Shown: piece by piece, positions 1 through 10,300 of the stretch | Numbering within the stretch: the stretch's first letter is position 1 | Layout: each line of letters opens with the position of its first letter | Origin: Mucilaginibacter sp. | GTDB lineage: Bacteria; Bacteroidota; Bacteroidia; Sphingobacteriales; Sphingobacteriaceae | Length of the DNA stretch: 64,000 nucleotides | NCBI RefSeq assembly: GCF_025359345.1 | Contig: NZ_JANYGQ010000005.1 | Coordinates: 186,001 to 250,000 of the forward strand | Direction: 5' to 3' | Translations under genes and position numbers: made by a program | The notes under the pieces: model-generated | Databases searched by the model: none | What the model was told of the DNA's origin: nothing | What the model saw: the letters and a program-made list of their open reading frames with translations, nothing else

Positions 1-2315
1 ATATGGCTTATGCTGAATGAGTTTAGTCTTTTGCTGTCGATATCAAAAATTTCGGCTTTAGCACTTAGTACGCCGGTCGCATGGTGCATCCGGTTTATTA
101 CAGCCGCAGTGGAGTCGTTTTGATTGAATTGGATATGTAATGGCTCCACTGCATTTTGCATAGCGTAGTAGCCTGCATTTGGCTCCAGGTACCAATCGTA
201 TATCTGCCAGACCACGCTTGGCAGGGCTGCATTCAGTTTCCAAAGCATTACGCCTCCGGTCTCAGTTAACTTATGGCCGGCTGCTTCGAATATACCCTGG
301 TAACCAACGGCATTCATCAATTGCATCTTGTCCGAAAAGTTTACCATAGTTGCCGGCTGTCCATACCGTGTCACCATCTCGCTGATGTAATTGTCAAATT
401 GCGCGGCTCCGGTGGCAGCATCGTGGTAACCCCAAGTGTTGTTAAGCGGGAAAGGCAATTTTGTGTCCCACACCAGGTTAGGGATAGTTTTAGCCAATGT
501 AGTATAAGGCGGCTGCGATGGCAGGCCGGTTTCATCTTTAAATACCCAATCGCCGCCAACGTCCGCTTTCTTGTAGTACACTTTAGGGTCTTGCCAATTG
601 TACGGGCCTCCACTATAAACACCCGATGCCTGATCGTCGGGCCAGGAGCCTTTCCAGCCGGCCGGCAGTTTGGCAAAGCCCGATGAGCTTGGGATGTAAG
701 GGCGGGTGCCGTCAAGGTTAATGATTGCATCGCGCATGGCATCATATAATTCCTTGCGGGCGTGGCCTTCATTACCACCTGTCCACACCAATAAGCTCGG
801 GTGGTTGCGGATGCGGTAAATAGTACTGGTAACGTTTTTTACAAATATATTTCCTTCCAGCGGCCAATCCGGTGAACCTTTAAATTCACCCTGGGTATCG
901 CCGGTAACCCAAAAGTCCGACCATACCATTTCGCCATATTTATCGGCAGCGTTCCAAAATGCGTCAGGCGGGGTAACTCCCCCTCCCCAAATCCTCACCA
1001 AATTCACATTTGCGTTGCGGCAAAGGTGCATTTCATAATCATAACGGGCCGAATCGCGGTTTACCATCATATCAGGCACCCAGGCGCCGCCATTAAGGTG
1101 TACCCGTTTTCCATTTACAAAAAATTCGCGGCGCAAAAAATTGCCAACCATAGTGCCCTTTGAGCTTACCGTCCGTATGCCGAACACAAACGACGTGTCG
1201 TCTGCAATGCCATTGGCCGTAGTATATTGCAGGCGTATGCGGTAAAGGTTTGCCCTACCGTAGCCATTTGGCCACCATAAGTGCGGCTTTTGTATGGCCA
1301 ACTGGCTTACTTTAGCTGCGTCAAGGCTAACATCGGCAGAGCCGCTTGCGTTAATATTCACGTTTTGCGAAAACTGAACAGGCAGTCCGGTAAAATTCTC
1401 GGGTTTTATTGTTACGGTTAGTTTGCCGTTTTGCGCCGTATCGCTGTGGTTTGATAGTGTTAAGTTTAATGATAGTTTGGCAACGCTTGTATCGGGCAGG
1501 TTTGCCAGGTCGGTTACCAATTTAGGCCGGCCAATAGTTACCGCGCCGGTTGTGCGCAGATAAACCGGTTGCCATATACCCATGTTACGGTCGCGCACTG
1601 GCGGAATCCAATCCCAGCCTACGGAGCAAAGCATGGTTACGTTTTTTCCGATATCCCCCGTAGGGCCACCATTTTCATAAAATGGCCCTAATGCTTTTAG
1701 TTGTTCTTTTGCGGGATAGCCCGGGTAATCCAGCGGATATATCTTAACTGCCAGCGCATTGTCGCCACCTGCATTTACTGCATTCGTTACATCCAGGTTA
1801 TAATCAGCAAACATGCCTGCCATTTGGGCACTGTCGGCAATTTGTTTACCATTAACCCAAACCGCCGCACGGTAATTTATTCCCTTAAATATCAACTGGA
1901 AATGACGGCCCTTGTCGCCGGCAGGCACTTTAAATGTGGTTCGGTACCAATATGGTTTTTTCCATGGATTGGGGTCATTTGGTAAATGGCTGTATTGTTC
2001 AAGGTTGTATTCCTTATTAAACTGGTCGGATGCATCGGGGATCAGCATGTTATTTAACCCCTGGTATGGATCAGGATAAATATGATTGGCCACCAGCCCG
2101 GTAAGCACTGTCGATGGTACCTTAACAGGCATCCAATAAACCGGCGACTTGTATTGCGTTGTCGACAATTCCGGCCCGTCCGCTTTCACCAGCGATGACG
2201 ACTGCAAATCGAAGTTTACAAGTTTAACCTGTTTAACACTTTGCGCCGATAACGAGCAAGGGATAACACCCGAAATAAGGGCAAACGCCACCAGGCGAAC
2301 AATTTTTTTCATCAT
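1..2315 (-). CDS. Glycoside hydrolase family 2 (exo-beta-glucosaminidase/beta-mannosidase-like), 3' end outside the window
   Basis: The reading frame is open from a tandem ATG-ATG at 2315 to the left edge, giving 771 codons without a stop. Residues 1-25 form a signal peptide ending near LSAQS, so the enzyme is exported. The jelly-roll sugar-binding domain comes first, followed by a stretch with GWDWIPPVRDRNMGIWQPV, typical of the exo-glucosaminidase/mannosidase side of GH2. The (beta/alpha)8 barrel carries WTGGNEG with the likely acid/base Glu516, and FKDETG with the likely nucleophile Glu595. GH2 enzymes release terminal beta-linked sugars; the exact sugar cannot be read from sequence. It is downstream of the cytochrome/FG-GAP genes on the same strand, separated by 147 bp that contain a strong inverted repeat, so it may have its own promoter. 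The family call is firm, the substrate is not. Confidence 0.9.
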   Translation of the reverse strand, partial: MMKKIVRLVAFALISGVIPCSLSAQSVKQVKLVNFDLQSSSLVKADGPELSTTQYKSPVYWMPVKVPSTVLTGLVANHIYPDPYQGLNNMLIPDASDQFNKEYNLEQYSHLPNDPNPWKKPYWYRTTFKVPAGDKGRHFQLIFKGINYRAAVWVNGKQIADSAQMAGMFADYNLDVTNAVNAGGDNALAVKIYPLDYPGYPAKEQLKALGPFYENGGPTGDIGKNVTMLCSVGWDWIPPVRDRNMGIWQPVYLRTTGAVTIGRPKLVTDLANLPDTSVAKLSLNLTLSNHSDTAQNGKLTVTIKPENFTGLPVQFSQNVNINASGSADVSLDAAKVSQLAIQKPHLWWPNGYGRANLYRIRLQYTTANGIADDTSFVFGIRTVSSKGTMVGNFLRREFFVNGKRVHLNGGAWVPDMMVNRDSARYDYEMHLCRNANVNLVRIWGGGVTPPDAFWNAADKYGEMVWSDFWVTGDTQGEFKGSPDWPLEGNIFVKNVTSTIYRIRNHPSLLVWTGGNEGHARKELYDAMRDAIINLDGTRPYIPSSSGFAKLPAGWKGSWPDDQASGVYSGGPYNWQDPKVYYKKADVGGDWVFKDETGLPSQPPYTTLAKTIPNLVWDTKLPFPLNNTWGYHDAATGAAQFDNYISEMVTRYGQPATMVNFSDKMQLMNAVGYQGIFEAAGHKLTETGGVMLWKLNAALPSVVWQIYDWYLEPNAGYYAMQNAVEPLHIQFNQNDSTAAVINRMHHATGVLSAKAEIFDIDSKRLNSFSISH

Positions 2316-2390
2316 AGTTATTTTATGCCGGGGCAATTTATCCCCACAGGTTAAAAAAGGTAAATCAACGGCAGGTAAGTGTTTAAGCCG

Positions 2391-2451
2391 GTAAAATTTA
2401 CAGGGGTAAATCTAACTAACTTAACCATGCGGTAAATTGTACTAATTTACC
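2391..2451. promoter_or_regulatory. Inverted repeats upstream of the GH2 gene (candidate operator)
   Basis: An 8-bp perfect inverted repeat, GGTAAATT and AATTTACC around a 5-bp spacer, lies at 2431-2451. A shorter palindrome, GTAAAATTTAC, lies at 2391-2401, and a further GGTAAAT half-site lies at 2405-2411. All three share the half-site GGTAAAT and sit 75-135 bp upstream of the GH2 start. This looks like a regulator-binding cluster. No T-run follows, so a terminator is less likely. Confidence 0.4.
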
Positions 2452-2462
2452 CTTTTATTATA

Positions 2463-4043
2463 TTATTTTGAAATGGGGGCGCTTTTATCGCGCAATTTGG
2501 CGGTATTGTTTTTTAATACGATTAATGGCGTAAACCTGTCCCATCTTTTTGTAACGCCGGTTTGGTTCATAAGATCGCGGCCGGGGACTGAAAAGTTACC
2601 TAAAATTACATCCGGGTAACCGTCATTGTCCAAATCGGCTACTTCCATGGTTAACCACCTCCCTCTATCACTTATCGGGATTTCGTGGGCCTTAAATTGA
2701 TTTGGCCTGGTTTGTTCGAGGTAAACAAAGCCTTGTTTTGGGTCGTCCTTAAAATCGGGAAAATATGCAATGGTGGCTATATCAAGGTCACCGTCGTGGT
2801 CAAAGTCGGCGGCCATAGCTTTAGTCGAACCGTCAATATGATAAAAGTAAGTTTGCTTAAACTGCCAGTCGCCAAGGTTGGTGAAAATATACACACCGTG
2901 GTAAGGTTTTAACACAGGTGACAGATCGCTGTTGTCGCCGCACGTGTATAATATGTCGGGTTTGCCATCGTGGTTAAAATCAGCCAGCTGAAAACTGCTG
3001 GAGCCATATATCGGCGGAAAATGTAATATGTTTTTTGTGATAAACCCGCCTTTTTTATTATTTAAAAATAGCCATATCCCTTCGTCGGCCTGGGCAAAAA
3101 GGCACATTAAATCAGGATAACCATCATTGTTAAAATCGCCGGTCACCATTTGTTCGCTGCCTGGCGCCGTCCTTATAACGGTTTTTTTATAACGATGATC
3201 TTTTTGTTGTGTAAACAGGTATAAACCACCAATGTTGCGGCCAAAACCGCAGGTTACGTAATCAAGCAGCCCGTCTCTATTAAAATCAGCCGATATGGTT
3301 TGCACCGGCCTTGGTAAACTATCGGCAACAACAACAGGATTGGCGGCACTTTTATCCAGGTTGATTGCTGTGACTGCTCCTTTTAATAGGTCATTGGGGT
3401 TAAGTATACCTATGCACGTAATTAAAGCAAGATTTTTATCAGTACCATTTGAATAGAAATTAGCGCCAACTGCCGGCGTTGGCATTTTTGCAACCAGCGA
3501 TGCTTCAAGCTTTTCGTTCCAGCTGTAAAGATTATTGCGCATGTCGCCGCTGTACAACTTTTTATCGCCAGGGTTATAAGCAAGTAGGGTGGTATTGGCA
3601 TCGTCTCCTTCAGCACGACTTACTTTTCCAGGCTTTTCAAGGCTAAAAATTGCCCAATCGCTAACTGAAGGCGATTTTGGACTTAACAGTTTTTCGGGCG
3701 CTTCTTTTTTATAAAAAGCTATAATATCTTCAAAATCAGCTGGTGCAATCGTCGAAAGCCGTGTAACGCCGTATTTTCCAAAAAACGATTCCAGCTTAAA
3801 TTGTTTGGCCATTTCAGGCAGTACCCCGCTCACCCAGGTGTGCTTATCTATTAACGATGGTTCGGGATACTCGTGGCAGCTTTTGCAATAGATTTGGGAT
3901 AGTTCCCGGCCATTGTCGACCTGCTTTTGTTCAACACTTCTTAAATCAATTACGCGTAAGCTCAGCAAAACAATGATAATAACCGCGACAGCAGGAACAA
4001 ATAATAGCAAATACTTCACTTTCGGACTAAACAAATTACGCAT
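2463..4043 (-). CDS. Membrane-anchored cytochrome c / FG-GAP (VCBS) repeat protein
   Basis: The protein has 526 residues from the ATG at 4043. An upstream in-frame TTG at 4082 would add 13 residues, but the ATG places a clean membrane anchor at residues 10-31. The haem c motif CKSCH is at residues 53-57, with a candidate Met ligand about 25 residues later in LPEM. The rest carries five calcium-binding FG-GAP/VCBS motifs of the type DFNxDGxxD, predicting a beta-propeller. It should sit in the periplasm, tethered to the inner membrane, and carry one haem. It is clearly a paralogue of the upstream gene at 4407-5957, with the same domain order, but that one is lipid-anchored. A terminator at 4341-4385 separates the two, so this copy probably has its own promoter. 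Partner and substrate are unknown. Confidence 0.85.
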   Translation of the reverse strand: MRNLFSPKVKYLLLFVPAVAVIIIVLLSLRVIDLRSVEQKQVDNGRELSQIYCKSCHEYPEPSLIDKHTWVSGVLPEMAKQFKLESFFGKYGVTRLSTIAPADFEDIIAFYKKEAPEKLLSPKSPSVSDWAIFSLEKPGKVSRAEGDDANTTLLAYNPGDKKLYSGDMRNNLYSWNEKLEASLVAKMPTPAVGANFYSNGTDKNLALITCIGILNPNDLLKGAVTAINLDKSAANPVVVADSLPRPVQTISADFNRDGLLDYVTCGFGRNIGGLYLFTQQKDHRYKKTVIRTAPGSEQMVTGDFNNDGYPDLMCLFAQADEGIWLFLNNKKGGFITKNILHFPPIYGSSSFQLADFNHDGKPDILYTCGDNSDLSPVLKPYHGVYIFTNLGDWQFKQTYFYHIDGSTKAMAADFDHDGDLDIATIAYFPDFKDDPKQGFVYLEQTRPNQFKAHEIPISDRGRWLTMEVADLDNDGYPDVILGNFSVPGRDLMNQTGVTKRWDRFTPLIVLKNNTAKLRDKSAPISK

Positions 4044-4340
4044 GTTGCCTGCAAACAATACCGGATTACACCGGTGACACAAAAGCTTTATGAATAAGGC
4101 AATGTCTCACCAGGTTTTAAGATTGAGTTAAAAACTAATTATCGGGATACCTGCCAATCGGCAGATAGTATACCGCGGTTAAATATAGTAGCTACAGCTA
4201 TATAACGAAGTAAGCTTTTGGATAGTTTTTTTAGGATAGCGAAATCTTTACAAAGTATCACGAATGTTACGTGCTTTTTTGCGTCAATTTATACCGGGGG
4301 TAACCGCCTTCCAACCCGCGTGTTTTTGCGCTATCTTAAC

Positions 4341-4385
4341 AAAAAAGGCGGGACCAGGTTTTCAACCTTCGTCCCGCCTTTTTTT
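4341..4385 (-). terminator. Rho-independent terminator after the SusCD/FG-GAP operon
   Basis: A GC-rich stem (AAAAAAGGCGGGAC pairing with GTCCCGCCTTTTTT) has an inner AGGTT/AACCT helix and ends in T runs on both strands. It lies 22 bp after the stop of the minus-strand gene at 4407-5957. The rest of the 4044-4406 gap is AT-rich; I see no gene in it, and it probably holds the promoter of the gene at 2463-4043. Confidence 0.85.
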
Positions 4386-4406
4386 CCTCCCGGTGATCCC
4401 GATAAG

Positions 4407-5957
4407 CTATTTTTTAAAGTTATTCTGCAATATTATAAAGGGAAGTTTTTTGTCCCAGGTTTGCTTTAAGCCGGGCTGGAGATTATACCCGGTAGAAAAA
4501 TTCCCGAGTACAACATCAGGTTTTCCATCATTATTAATATCGCCAACATCCATGCTTTTCCAGCGGCCGTATTTACTTACCGGCAAGGTATACGGTTTAA
4601 AACTGAAAGACTTATCCTGTTCAAAATAAATGCAACTCTCTGCCGGATTGTCTTTAAGATCAGCAAAAAAAGCGGTGGTAACTATATCCAATTTGCCGTC
4701 TGCATTAAAGTCGGCAGTAACAAATTTTGTACAACCATTAATGGGATAAAACCATTGCTGTTTGAAATTAAAGTCGCCGGTGTTTTTATACAGGTATAAA
4801 CCATGATAAGGCTTCAATATCCGCGAATCGTTATAATTATAACCGCAACTATAAATAAGGTCGGGATTCCCATCGTGATCAATATCAGCCAGCTCAAAAT
4901 CGGTCGACCCATATACCGGCGGAAAGCTCAATAACCGCTTTTGGGTAAAGCCGCCATGCTGATCGTTCAGAAACATTATCAACCCTTCGTCGCCACGGCC
5001 AAATAACACCATAAGGTCAGGCCATCCATCTTTATTAAAATCGCCGCTAACAGCCTTAACTGCGCCGGCTTTATCTGAGATATTTACCTGGGTTACGCTA
5101 TGATCGGGGTTTTGTTTGAATAAATAAACCCCGCCTTTTGAGCCACCTTGCCCGCAAACCACCCAATCCATCAGCCCGTCTTTATTAAAATCGCCTTGCA
5201 GGGTTTGTACCGGTCGTGCCAATTCCGAAGCAAAAACAGTGGGTTTTAGCTTATCATCGTCTAGGTTAACACTCATTACTTTTCCGTTCGGAAAATCCAC
5301 AGGATCCAACTGACCAATAGCTGCGAATTGACCGCTGGTAGCCCCCTTCTCATTTTTAACAAAGCTGGCATGTACCGCCGGCGATGGCAATATAACCGAT
5401 TTGCTGAGTTTTAAATTGCTATCCCATTCCTGCAAGAGGTTCGAAACGCCATCTGACGTGTAAATTTTGTGGTTGTAAGGGTTTATGGCCGCCATAATAG
5501 TATAGGCCACATTAGGTTGCGCTTTAGGCTGTACAACGTTAAAGGCTGCCATGCCGCTCACAGCTGCAACGGGCGGCTTGGCGGCTGGCAACGAACCGGG
5601 CGCCATTTTTTGATAGTACGCAACTATGTTTTGCCATTCAAGTAATGTTAAACCCGATGTATCCCTTTTAAAATAGCCTCCAAGGTAAGCGGTCATACCC
5701 AGATACTTACCCATTGCAGGTAAGGTATGATATTTCCAAACATCTTTAGTAAGCGCGTTTACCGGTACCAGCGCGTGGCACTTTGTGCAGTTTATCTGCA
5801 CGAGATTTTTACCGTCAACAATCGTATCGCCGGTTAGAGCGTACCTGTTATTACTGCCCCCCTGGTTTTTACAGCCGTTAAGTAAAACGCTGCCTGTAAA
5901 GGCAATTGTTAGTAAATATAAAGATGAAGTGAGCGTGTGAAATATATTACGCTTCAT
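4407..5957 (-). CDS. Lipoprotein cytochrome c / FG-GAP (VCBS) repeat protein
   Basis: The protein has 516 residues from the ATG at 5957; a TTG three codons upstream is less likely. A lipoprotein signal ends in LLNGC with the lipidated Cys29. The haem c motif CTKCH is at residues 57-61, followed by a candidate axial Met in LPAM. Five FG-GAP motifs (DFNKDGxxD, DIDHDGNPD and similar) form the C-terminal propeller. It shares domain order and many residues with the gene at 2463-4043, which points to a tandem duplication followed by a change of anchor. It lies 21 bp downstream of the haloperoxidase-like gene, so co-transcription is expected. It is a plausible surface or periplasmic electron carrier; the electron donor is unknown. 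Confidence 0.85.
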   Translation of the reverse strand: MKRNIFHTLTSSLYLLTIAFTGSVLLNGCKNQGGSNNRYALTGDTIVDGKNLVQINCTKCHALVPVNALTKDVWKYHTLPAMGKYLGMTAYLGGYFKRDTSGLTLLEWQNIVAYYQKMAPGSLPAAKPPVAAVSGMAAFNVVQPKAQPNVAYTIMAAINPYNHKIYTSDGVSNLLQEWDSNLKLSKSVILPSPAVHASFVKNEKGATSGQFAAIGQLDPVDFPNGKVMSVNLDDDKLKPTVFASELARPVQTLQGDFNKDGLMDWVVCGQGGSKGGVYLFKQNPDHSVTQVNISDKAGAVKAVSGDFNKDGWPDLMVLFGRGDEGLIMFLNDQHGGFTQKRLLSFPPVYGSTDFELADIDHDGNPDLIYSCGYNYNDSRILKPYHGLYLYKNTGDFNFKQQWFYPINGCTKFVTADFNADGKLDIVTTAFFADLKDNPAESCIYFEQDKSFSFKPYTLPVSKYGRWKSMDVGDINNDGKPDVVLGNFSTGYNLQPGLKQTWDKKLPFIILQNNFKK

Positions 5958-5978
5958 ATTGATCAAGAGTATCCTGTT

Positions 5979-7298
5979 TTAATTGGTTAATTTTAATTTA
6001 TTCCAAACAAATTCGGCCATCTGTTTTCCCTGTTGTGCACCCACCAGAGAGCTATTAAGGTAGTGTATACCACCGTAGTAGCGACTAAGGGCCGTTTCTT
6101 CGGCCGCTAACGAAAATGATTTAAAATGACGCTGCATACCTATGTATTTGATATCGCTTGTATCCTGAAATTCGAAGTTGTCGCCAAAAAGATGCGTAAG
6201 CATTACTGCCGAAGCTGCGCTTATGGTTGAGTGACCCGCGGTATACTCAGGGAACGGTGGGGTTTGCAGTAAAGGCAGCCAGTTGTGATCTATTTTCTCG
6301 TTGATATTGGTAACCGGACGAGCATAACTGTATTTATATTTCACTTCCCAGCAGCAAATAAAGGCATCATACAGGGCAATTGAGGTAAGCGCATACGCCA
6401 GCGCGGTTTTAACCCCGTCGGCATGTGTTTTTTTACAGGCAATTGTGGTTATCCCTATCCAGTGCCCCCCCGGCGTGATCTTTTTGTCGGCAAACATCAG
6501 GTGGCCATTGTGCTGTATAACAAACGGGTTATCGTCCCAAAACTTTGCTATTTCAATTTGCTCCTTAGTAAGGTTTTTATTGGTATTATAAACATCAGTG
6601 TATTGTTTTACAAAGGCGCTGTTTTTATCTTCGCTGTAAGGTGGAGGTGGCGGCGGCGAAAACAGGGTTGATGTATCGATTGCAAACGAATGGATAGTTC
6701 CCCAGCAAAACTCTACACCATCCATATAATCCGGAGGAGTTGGACGCCATTTGGCAGGACTATTTTCGCCCAGGTATTTGGGTTTGCCCCGGCTTTGCGG
6801 ATAGCCGTCAGCCGCCGACCTTTTTAATACCAACTTTCCTATTTTCTCACCAAAATCAACAGATCGAGCATAGGTTGAGTCATCCAGGTTTTCTTTGTAC
6901 ATGGCGTACACCTTGTCTTCGTACTTCTTAAGGGTGTCAACCGAAAAGGTAATTTTGTGCGCTACTGTAAAAAATGCTTTGGTTGCAGCAAGGGCAAAGT
7001 TATATTGCTTGCCTTTTTGCGGCTCGGGTGGTTTACCAAAACCTTTAAGTTGCGTAATTATTGAGTTATATTTCGGGCTGGCATAACGCATAGCCTCGTA
7101 CGATGCGAGGGCAGTGTAGCCATATATACGCGCAGCTACCGGCGGGGTAAATACATCGTAAATAATTACTTGGGTAAGCTGATCCTCGTTGTTGTGCAGC
7201 ACGTCGGCATCACTCAACATAGCGGTTTTTTGTTGCTGCTTACAACTTGCGGCAACCAAAACGCCAATTAAAACGGCTAATATTTTAAAATGTCTCAT
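5979..7298 (-). CDS. Vanadium-dependent haloperoxidase / PAP2-like lipoprotein
   Basis: The protein has 439 residues. Its lipoprotein signal ends at VAASC (Cys19). The three signature motifs of the vanadate/phosphate pocket are present: K320-x6-R327-P, GHS at 355-357 and S405-R406-x5-H412. The same fold serves vanadium haloperoxidases, which use hydrogen peroxide and a halide, and type-2 acid phosphatases; length and motif context favour the haloperoxidase-like side. Activity cannot be assigned from sequence. A run of six prolines at 215-220 marks a loop. It lies 8 bp after the 1193-residue FG-GAP gene and 21 bp before the cytochrome gene, so the three very probably share a transcript. Confidence 0.85.
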   Translation of the reverse strand: MRHFKILAVLIGVLVAASCKQQQKTAMLSDADVLHNNEDQLTQVIIYDVFTPPVAARIYGYTALASYEAMRYASPKYNSIITQLKGFGKPPEPQKGKQYNFALAATKAFFTVAHKITFSVDTLKKYEDKVYAMYKENLDDSTYARSVDFGEKIGKLVLKRSAADGYPQSRGKPKYLGENSPAKWRPTPPDYMDGVEFCWGTIHSFAIDTSTLFSPPPPPPYSEDKNSAFVKQYTDVYNTNKNLTKEQIEIAKFWDDNPFVIQHNGHLMFADKKITPGGHWIGITTIACKKTHADGVKTALAYALTSIALYDAFICCWEVKYKYSYARPVTNINEKIDHNWLPLLQTPPFPEYTAGHSTISAASAVMLTHLFGDNFEFQDTSDIKYIGMQRHFKSFSLAAEETALSRYYGGIHYLNSSLVGAQQGKQMAEFVWNKLKLTN

Positions 7299-7306
7299 AA
7301 AAGGTA

Positions 7307-10300
7307 TTAATTAAGGGGGATATTCCGTACGTGGCCATAACTATCCGTTATGGTAACTGTTTCCATTGTTTTGTCAATACTAAAAAACCTGCCCGACTGC
7401 GACAGAAAAGATGTACCATTATAAAATTCCTGTTTCCCGGTTTGGCCGTTTTTATACTTAATAGTAGCAAACACGTCGAGTGGATTGAGTTGAACGGTCT
7501 TAACCGGCCTTTTTAACTCGAATATTTTCATCACGTCGCGGTTTTGCGTGGCCGCCAGTAAGTAGTTGCCTTTGGCGCCCCTTAATTTTACGAGCGCTTT
7601 GCCGTCGCCGGGAATGTAAACACCGCCTTGTTGCAAGGTTAGGGGCTTAAAGTGTCCTTTTCCATCGCCTTTAAGTATCAAGCCGTTAAAAGCATCATAC
7701 CTGCCGGTAGAGACTTCGGTGCCAAAATCGTTACCACTAATGGCCACATCAAGATTTCCATCACCGTCAAAGTCGTCAACCACCATGCCGTTAAGCTGCG
7801 ATATTTGCGCTTCTATCGGTAATGGCGTTATGGTAAATTTACCGTTGCCCTGGTTCTGCAAATAGCACGACTGCAAAATATTGGCTTTTAATCGTACGGC
7901 GCCTTTACGCATTTCCGGTGTAATTACCGAGTCGAACGTGGCGGTAGCAAACGACTTATAATTTTGGAATTTTACCCGCATACTAATCATCTGTTTCACT
8001 GCATCATCGCGCGTTTGGGCTGGGAATTCTTTCATTTCTCCGTCCTGATCTTTCAAAAAAACCGATGGAAATGCATCATAACTGCCATTATTATCAAAAT
8101 CCTTGGCTGTAATATAAACCGGGTAATTATCTGTTGCCTTGTAAAAAGTATTTAGGCCTGTGTTGCCAACTATATAGTCTACTTTACCATCGTGGTTAAA
8201 ATCACCGGCTGTAATTGAGTTCCACCAGCCTAGTTTGTCAGCGATACCTGTATTGGCCGTAACATTTTTAAATACACCGTGGTCATTTTTCAGGAACGTT
8301 ATCGGCATCCATTCGCCTGTAAGTATCAAATCAGGCCATCCATCGTTGTCAAAATCACTAAATGTAGCATCGCAAACCATGCCGATATTTTTAAGATCCT
8401 TTGCAACCGACGCAGTAACGTCTGTAAATTTAAGGTGCCCGTCTTTACTGTCATTACGTAATATTATGCTCGAAACAGGTTTCGGATAACTCCATGGTTC
8501 CACGCGGCCCGATACAAACAAATCCAGCTTTCCGTCTTTATTATAATCAATAGCCTTCACACAAAGCTTACTGGTAAAATTTGGGGGCAGCGCGTCTGGT
8601 TGCAGCGTAAAGTTACCTTTCCCATCGTTTATATAAATCCGGTCCTGGTAATAGGCAGAATTTGGTGTCTTTTCGTAGCCCCCGCTGGCCACGTATAAAT
8701 CAAGCTTGCCATCGCCATTGGCATCAAACAATAGCAACCCCTCGTCTTTAAATCGCTGGTTGGACTTTTGTTGTTCGGCTCCAAAAAGCGGCCGCTGTAT
8801 AAATTTTCCATTTGCCTGCTGTAGTAATAGCTGGGCAGGAAACTCGGATGTGCCACCGACGACCATATCATCAAAACCATTACCGTCAACGTCGCCAACA
8901 GCCACGGCGGGTGTATATTGGGATAGTTTATGAGGGATAAGTTTTTGTATATTAAAATCGGCCAAATCTTCTTCCACATGTTTATAACTAACACCAACCG
9001 ACTTAGTTACTTCACGGAATAATGAGCCATTGTTTTGTTCCGGGTGATTAAACGAATAATTATCGTGGGCGTTGGTAATATCAACTTTCAGTACCTGGTC
9101 GGTCTTAACATTGGTAATTGTTTGCTTTTTATTGTTTTGCCACCTTATTACCACCGAGTCGATAACAGAATCGCGCCCAAGTCCAAAATGTGCAATATTT
9201 TGTATAGTAGAAAGATAGCCCCTGTAAGGAGTATTTTCATATACCTGGTGCTTGCCATGTTCGTAGTAAATATCAGCCCAGGCGCCTATGCCGTTTATGT
9301 TTTGGGGGTCGCCTTTAAACTTTATTTGCAAATAATGGCTGTCTGCTTTATCCTTTTCGCGCGAGGTATTTTTATAAATGAACGCTTCGTCATCGATATT
9401 ATTTATTACCATATCCATGTCGCCGTCATTATCCAAATCAGCGTATACCGCTCCGTTTGAAAACGAGGGTTGTGTTAAACCCCAATTCTTTGTAACATCG
9501 GTGAACTCGAGCTTGCCGCCATTCTTAAATGCATAGTTTGGAATTTTAACAATCGGAATCTGGTCGAGAATTTGTTTTTTGCTGGCAATCAGATACGCCT
9601 CAGCCCTGAACGTGGTAAAATCGTGGTCCGTTACATCACGGGGATAACCGTTTGTAATCACAATATCCCTGAAACCGTCGTTATCAAAATCTGTAATCAG
9701 GGGGCACCAGCTCCAATCGGTTTGGGCGGTACCACTTAAAAAAGAAGTTTCACTAAAAGCGGGATCGCCTATCGAGTCTTTTTGTCCTGGCCGCGGCCCC
9801 TGGTTTACCTGCAGTGTATTACGGTTATATTGAAACTGGTAGCCATAATAATCAAAATTTTGATACAACTGGTAGGTGTTTGAACCCATAAACATTTTGC
9901 GCCGGTAATTGTCTTCTGGGCTCATGTCAAGCTCAAAAACATCGGCTAGTCCATCGTTATTTATATCCTCAATATCCTGACCCATTGCGCTGTTGGCCGT
10001 GTGTTTAAAATACTGTTTTGATTTGTCGGTAAACGTACCGTCGTGGTTATTAATGTATAAAATGTTGTTGCTTAAAAAATCATTGGTAACATAAATATCT
10101 TTCCAGCCATCGCGGTTAATATCAACAATACTGGCTGCGTGCCCGTACCCTTCTATTAAAATGTTGGCCTGTTTTGAAACATCGTGATAAACGCCGTGTT
10201 TTAAAACAGGATCCCAATCATTACGGTACAGCCTGCCGGTACTCCTTCGTGAACCATCCTTCGCTATCGGCCTGAAACTACTTGTATTTTCATTGGGGGC

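Noticed and set aside
273..686. Plus-strand frame inside the GH2 gene
   Set aside because: It is opposite a complete, family-assigned minus-strand gene and has low-quality protein composition.
4044..4082. TTG start extending the 2463-4043 protein by 13 residues
   Set aside because: The extension adds a non-signal sequence before a well-formed N-terminal anchor that starts at the ATG.
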